DNA from: Mimachlamys varia
Lineage: Eukaryota > Mollusca > Bivalvia > Pectinida > Pectinidae
Assembly (NCBI GenBank): GCA_947623455.1
Contig: OX392543.1
Coordinates: 20,024,757 to 20,088,756, forward strand
Direction of reading: 5' to 3'
Length of the DNA stretch: 64,000 bases
A model generated the notes under the pieces. That model saw only the letters and a program-made list of their open reading frames with translations, was not told the origin of the DNA and did no database searches. Every line of letters begins with the position of its first letter. Position 1 is the first letter of the stretch. Positions 58,251 through 64,000 of the stretch are shown here, piece by piece. The translations under genes were made by a program, and so were the position numbers.

Positions 58251-61200
58251 TCTATATCCGCTTATTAATTGTTATGTCTTAAAACATCGACTTGATCGTA
58301 ATATATATAAGTAGATCCAACTAATCCTTAGCAATTTCCCATCGTTTGTTCACTAAAACAAATCAGTTCAAGTGGGACATTAAATAACGTACAAGAAACG
58401 TGTTTTTGAGTTTTGTCGAAGTGGTGTAGTAATGGACAAGTCAGACAGCTTTTCATGGATCAGTTTCTTATAACTCATTTCAAAATAAGTCCTCTTTCGT
58501 CTTAAATGGTTCAAACAACGCCTCAGCTACACAAAAAGTCCCCCAAAACAAACAAAAAATGAGACAAATAGAAACAATTTTCTGTTTTCAAAATGAAAAA
58601 TAATATAATTAAAAATTATATTCGCCAGAAAAGTACTTTTGAGCTGAAGATGTTGAACGTCATAACCGTACAAACATATTAACAGCAGCCGACACTCTAA
58701 TATCTCTGACGTGTCAACTATGTAATTTCTCTTCTAGAATTAATAATCAAGTTTTAAAGTTTTCATTCTGTTCTTAATATAATAACAAACAAGTACATAA
58801 CGAAACTGAGGATTATTACAAAAATCATGCTATTTTAATTTAGGTATTTTAAATTGAGACTTTTCTGTTTTTTGATGGTTTACTAATACTCGACTTCTAT
58901 AACTTGTTTACCTCGACTTTTTTCTAGTTTGTTCCACATACCAAGGAAAGGAAAAGAAAAAAGCTTAGTTGATCTTGTCTTCTACAAATAAAATCAGTGA
59001 AATGAAGTTCGTTTATATCGCAAATACAGAAGGGGAGTCTGGGAGATAATATAACCTGGATTTATATATTTGAATCAGGAATTAAAGAAATAAAACATAA
59101 CAGTATTTGATGAAATATTCGGTACATAAATAATATTTTATTATAATCATAAAATAGCGACTCAGACCAGTTTTCTCTTAGTTAACATTAACTCGGACAA
59201 TAACATGACGGACAAAATCAGTGACCTATTGTATATTTAGTACCACGTGAACATTTATTTGCGCATATTAAACGGTTTTTCATTAAATACTTCGATATTT
59301 AAATAGTGTTTTAAAAAAAAAAGTTTTGTTTTCATACAAAACATTTCATATAATATTTCGCTTATCATTAAAATGAACGATAATGTCAAGTGATCAGATA
59401 TTTAGGTTTCTTTAGGAAGTCGTACAAGTGCATTATAATTGTAAAATGTAGCAGATGTAGAACCTGATCCTATACTAATACTTGTAGACGTATTTCCGCG
59501 TAAGTTGATCAATTATTATCTCCTCAGACTTCTATTGAAAGAATTTGATTTAATGTATTTTTGATACCAACACCTAAAGTCGTCAAGATTCTGTCATTTC
59601 AAAAACACAGTCATCATAAAAGTCGGCCAAACATTAAAGTCGTCCCTAGGTACTAAATATAACTTTGTCCTTTGAAAAAAAAGTTACATTTATACACAAA
59701 ATGCCATTTACTATAGAAAAACTTTTTTGTGAAATCAATATAGGAAAGCGTTTTTAACAATACCAGCAACAAGACAAGACATCAATATATTAAGACACAT
59801 AAATATATAACAAAAAGAAAAGGGTACGGATTGCATCGGAAAGTTATGAGGGATAAACTTTACTTAATATCGTGCAAATTACATGAACAAATATATAGAC
59901 ACATCAAAACTTAATTTATACGCGCATCTCAATTTAAATTTAATAAAATCTCTTGAAGTGCATACTGTTTCTTTCATTGTTTTGTTATTATAGCAAGTAC
60001 ATGGGAATAAACTTATTTGCAAGCACACGAGAATACACTAAAAATACCTTTTGTAGAATATACTAAATTTTTATTTCGTAGAATATACAAAATATACTAC
60101 GATAGTATAGGCGTTCTACTTGTATTCGAGGTTGAGATATAATGAAAAGTTCACGAAAATCCGAAAAAAGTTACTTAATATTATAGGATTCATGTTTTAA
60201 ACAATATGAATTTACATGTACAACAACATTTGTGACAACATGAACTATCATATATACATGTATAACTCATATTCTTCTCATCGTCATCCATTAGATAGGA
60301 CACTTCCTCAATAACATTCATCATTTAGAAAAGAGGTATTATCAAAGTGTTGCTTTATTCACAAACGTTGTTCTATAGGGTTACAAACCTGTATTCGTCG
60401 TGTATAACGTGAAACTCTGATGAAGCATGTTAAGTCACTTTGAAATTGTATACTATACCAAGAAGTAGGATTGAAATTGTATACTATACCAAGTAGTAGT
60501 ATTTAACTAATGACAGGCAGCCACAATTTACCCATGGTCAAAGAATGCTATTGGACCTATTTTCGTGGACATCGCGTACACATTTTTCACAGTAGTGTGC
60601 ATGTGTTTTACTGGTCATTGGTCAGATGAAGATGACAAAGAACTTAACATTCCACAACAATCCTTTGACAATTAAATGATTGCAAAAATAGTAAATCTTA
60701 TCATGTAGGCCATAAGCGTTTGATAATACCGAATTGATCTAAGCAATGGTTATTATTGTAAAAAGAGAAGAAACTTGTTGAAATGTTCAACAATCTTTAT
60801 TTACAACAATGAAAATCAGGAAGTTTGATGCTGACAAAAAGACCAAGGAAAACTTTAATATTAGTACCACATTTGCAATAACCCTAGAGAAAAATATTAT
60901 ACAACCAATGTTATATAGTTCCTTTAACAGGGTACATGGATATACAATGGAAGCATTACCCATTTTTTCAATTTGGAAATGTGATAGCTTATTACGTCAT
61001 GGATGTCCATTGTCCTCCAATTTAAATAAACAACTGAAAAGCATCTTAGGAGGAAATTGTATTGAAGTCTTTGTTTTTCAAATGTTACATTAATAAATGC
61101 CATTGTTTGAATGTTACAAGCGGCAAATAAATGTGTGTTTACAACTCTTCGTTTTCAAGATACAAGATTTTTTTGTATTTAACATCGCATATTTAAAACA

Positions 61201-63699
61201 ATAAACACTAGTACTGCAGTGCTTTTATTGCGACAAACAAATGGACAAAGATGATAAACTACATGGATAACAACATGCAGGTAAAGCAAGATAAAAATGG
61301 TTAGCATATATCACAGGACTCTTTAAGTTAATTAAAACTGTAATTGTAGTTATGCCCATATCCGTATGTTGCAGTGTACACAACTGGCTATTAAGTTTGT
61401 AACTGTACATGTTACTGAATTGTCACTTTACAAATGTGATTGATATCAAGCATATAACGCTACTAATTTTCATGAATCAATTTTTTGATAAAAAGGAAGC
61501 ATACAACGCAAATATTTCACTTTAATTAGGAAACCAGAATAACGAAACAAAACAAACCTTGATTGCTTATCTTAACAATTTATGTACGAGATTGGAAGCA
61601 AACTATTAATATTTCCCTTCTGTGTTTGCAATTATTAAAAAAGGGGAAAATAATGAACTTAAAATCTTTAAAATTTATTTATATTCCTTTAAAAGCTAAA
61701 CAAGAGAGGGCAAAATCACATGCATGATCATTTTGAAAAAGACAGGGTTAAGGAATTAAGCAAAAAAAGGAAAAAAACATATACCGTAAAATGCTGTGTA
61801 TTGATACAAATACTGAAATGTAATATAAGTTTGGTTCGTATAGATATATTCCTACATAGTTACAATGGAGAGAAACAGATAAAATAAGGACAGAGAAAAT
61901 GACACGAACGCCAAGCGGGACTGATAAGCAAGAAATAATTGAATGTATAGAGAGCGTAATAAAGGTGGCCTGTTATGTCTGGTTTTATCGACATCTAAAG
62001 ATTGTCTGTAACTAGTGTGGTGCCTGTGTTGTATCGGGCGACATCCTCCACAGTCCCCCTCCCTAGACAAAAAAATTGGTTCGTTGTTGGGATGGTGATT
62101 CCGTACTTACGAACAACATGGCCTATGTTCTAGGAACCGTCCCTTTTGTTGACGGGCATTGACGCGCTGTGGAGGTATTTATATAGTATTGGATATCGTA
62201 GTAGCAACTCTCCTGGGACTTTATAACTGTACGTGTGTATATATAGTCATATATTTGTATAATTACTTACTGGCACAGATACGTTCCTTTAAATCATCCT
62301 ACCCCAATGATTTCCCTTGGGATTAAAACCTTTTAAAAAATGAAAAATCTGGAAAAAAATAGGTCAATGGTTTAATACTAGTAATATACTATTTTTTGAT
62401 ATAAGAAAACTTACTTAGAATAATCATGCATAGCTTGTTCCGGCGGCCTCTCCGACGATTTCTTGTGTACCCTCCAATAAGGGAGAATTTTCATTCAAAT
62501 CCATTCAAAGTAAAAATCACACTAAACTCCAATTTGCATCAAGAATGCAAAAGATCGGTGAGTAGAGAAGTCACAAGCGAGGGTCTTTAGCAGACGACGC
62601 TGACACTGATACACCTGGGTCGACCGGAGCATAGTTCTATGACCAGAATTCTCTCTCAACGGCTGAAACACCAAACCAGCGTCCACGTTCAAGTACCAAA
62701 GCTCCCCGAGTCCTTCTCCAGTCAGCCTCCGTCTCTTGTTTCGGGTACAGTTGCTTGTCCCTGTCTATAAACCATCTACGGACAAGCAGAGAATGGCGCG
62801 CAATCCAATTTTACAATCTGGAGTTACCTCAGTAATAAAGATTATCACATCACTAAGCGGCCTTGCATGGATTCAAAGAACCCGGATGAACAACAACAGG
62901 CCTATGAAGGAATACAGCGACATTATATTTTAATGATCCCGTAATGATACACACTCACATTTGCATGAACACTGAGACCCAAACGCACCACTACGCTGAG
63001 TTATTGATCTGCGTGATAAAAGCGCTTGGGACGATGCACACTCTAACTGGTTCGACGGTATGTTTGTTTTTATAGATATTTAAGAAAATATTGGTTTATT
63101 GAACTCGTATTGATATAGGGTAGACAAGTAGCACAGGGTCGGTCGGAGCGCTAAGTGTGTTTGTCTTGGTCCGGTACAGAGCGCGTGTCTCCATTGTTGA
63201 CAACCAACGACATCCACAAACGGGGAAGGATTTCAACAGCCAATTTCACGATGACATAATCCCATGGGTTTCGCCAATGTTTGGAATTAAAGCCCGGAGG
63301 CCATGCTGTTGACAATTCGAACATCCATATATTATTATCAATATTTAATATATTGTCAATTGTAATATATGACGCCCTTAAAATTTACTTTTCTTTTTCT
63401 TTTAAATTTTGATCATTATTATTAACTATGGAAATGGAGAAAAAATAGTATTATTCTTTTATGATGCGTTAATGGATGCTAACTAATTATAGAAGTATGT
63501 AAGTACATATTCTGAAGCAAACGTATACCAGGATAGCTTCTTTAGTTAATACATTTTAAGTTATTTAGTTCATACTGTATAATGCGTAGTTATTTACAGG
63601 CAACACTGACCAATGTAGAAAGTTTATATCGATGTGTTAGGAAAAGTGTGAGTTTGGTTTACTGTGAAGGAGAGAATTGCTTTGGTTTAGTTTTAGAGC
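58251..63699. other. Repeat-family-free AT-rich stretch
   Basis: None of families A, B and C or the SINEs was found here. A 31-bp duplication (TTGAAATTGTATACTATACC at 60440 and 60471) is the only clear repeat. The stretch 62430-63300 is GC-raised and could include a promoter or short exons (AGATCG/GTGAGT at about 62550-62560 resembles a splice donor), but no protein is recognised. The 94-codon frame at 60809-61093 is unremarkable. Confidence 0.35.
60440..60498 (+). repeat. 31-bp direct duplication
   Basis: TTGAAATTGTATACTATACC followed by AAG occurs at 60440 and 60471. Confidence 0.9.
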
Positions 63700-63706
63700 G
63701 AGCATA

Positions 63707-64000
63707 TTATTGGTGTGAGGTAAGGGACAGTTTGACCTTTTCGAGACCTTTGAGTGTTGGTCGGGAAAATTTTACCCTAATGTGACCCTTATGTGTTTTT
63801 AGGAAAAGTATGACCTTTTTGCGACCCTGGTTTGTTTTGAGGGAAATTGCGACCCTTTTGCGACCCTGGTGTGTTGTTAGGGAAACTGGGACCATTTTAC
63901 GACCCTGGTGTGTTGTTAGAGAAATATGATCCCTTAGTGACCCCTGTGTATTGTTAGGGAATATTTCACCCCTTTGTGACCTCTCAGTGTAACTAAGAAA
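63707..64000 (-). CDS. Open frame over a 13-codon repeat, running off the window edge
   Basis: Product not recognised. The minus strand is open from the window end (64000) to a TAA at 63709-63707, 97 codons. The last part encodes tandem 13-residue units such as SLKTNQGRKKVIL and SLTTHQGRKRVAI, basic and rich in Thr, Gln and Lys. The DNA repeat has a 39-bp period, so codon phase is kept. One 38-bp step near 63937 moves the upstream part into a different repeat phase, yet the frame stays open. It may be an exon of a repetitive protein or a minisatellite that lacks stops by chance. Confidence 0.25.
   Translation of the reverse strand, partial: FLSYTERSQRGEIFPNNTQGSLRDHISLTTHQGRKMVPVSLTTHQGRKRVAISLKTNQGRKKVILFLKTHKGHIRVKFSRPTLKGLEKVKLSLTSHQ
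63743..64000. repeat. 39-bp tandem repeat, seven units, open at the window edge
   Basis: The GCGACCCTGG-type anchor occurs at 63743, 63782, 63821, 63860, 63899, 63937 and 63976, so the spacing is 39 bp except one step of 38. Units 3-5 are the most alike (GACCCTGGTGTGTTGTTAG). Confidence 0.93.

Overview
The window reads as metazoan, probably molluscan (bivalve-like), nuclear DNA. It is AT-rich. No open frame is long enough or familiar enough to be a clear gene. It is full of short dispersed repeats, tandem arrays and tRNA-derived SINE copies. The SINE tails carry a segment (TCCTATTAACAGCCAGGGTC and variants) that I associate from memory with bivalve genomes. The lineage is inference; the eukaryotic, gene-poor character is directly visible.

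The most interesting content is a dispersed family, here called family A, with 13 copies spread over both strands. The best-preserved copies carry a minimal type I hammerhead ribozyme: the CUGANGA box, a 4-bp stem II closed by GUCC/GGAC, the GAAA box, a 3-bp stem III formed by the palindrome ACAGCUGU, a GUA cleavage triplet, and a 6-bp stem I (GCAUCA/UGAUGC). The copy at 16,931-17,207 keeps every required base. A 5'-truncated copy at 12,046 begins exactly at the predicted cleavage point and lies inside a GGATCACATA minisatellite.

Layout. 0-3 kb: two family A copies in AT-rich DNA. 3.2-4.2 kb: a 127-bp satellite of eight units. 5.1-5.65 kb (minus strand): a candidate three-exon small transcript with phase-matched splice sites and a poly(A) signal, next to a GC-raised block to 6.45 kb. 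10.9-12.2 kb: a 35-bp hairpin repeat array, then the GGATCACATA array. 13.5-20.2 kb: palindrome, families A, B and C, and SINEs. 22.7-35 kb: mixed repeats, a terminal-inverted-repeat element, SINEs, tRNA-like remnants and hairpins. 35.8-41.5 kb: a dense cluster of family B, a structured repeat of up to about 340 bp with nested inverted repeats. 43.7-44.15 kb: a weak two-exon coding candidate. 46.7-58.3 kb: more A and B copies, a SINE whose tRNA head is expanded in tandem, and a 70-bp-arm hairpin. 58.3-63.7 kb: free of these families. 63.7-64 kb: a 39-bp (13-codon) tandem repeat open on the minus strand to the window edge.

No CRISPR array, rRNA, intact tRNA, operon or prokaryotic signal was seen. 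The repeats appear to be non-autonomous; no transposase or reverse transcriptase is visible here, so any mobilising enzymes must lie elsewhere. All coding calls are low confidence because exons in such genomes are short and no homology search was possible.
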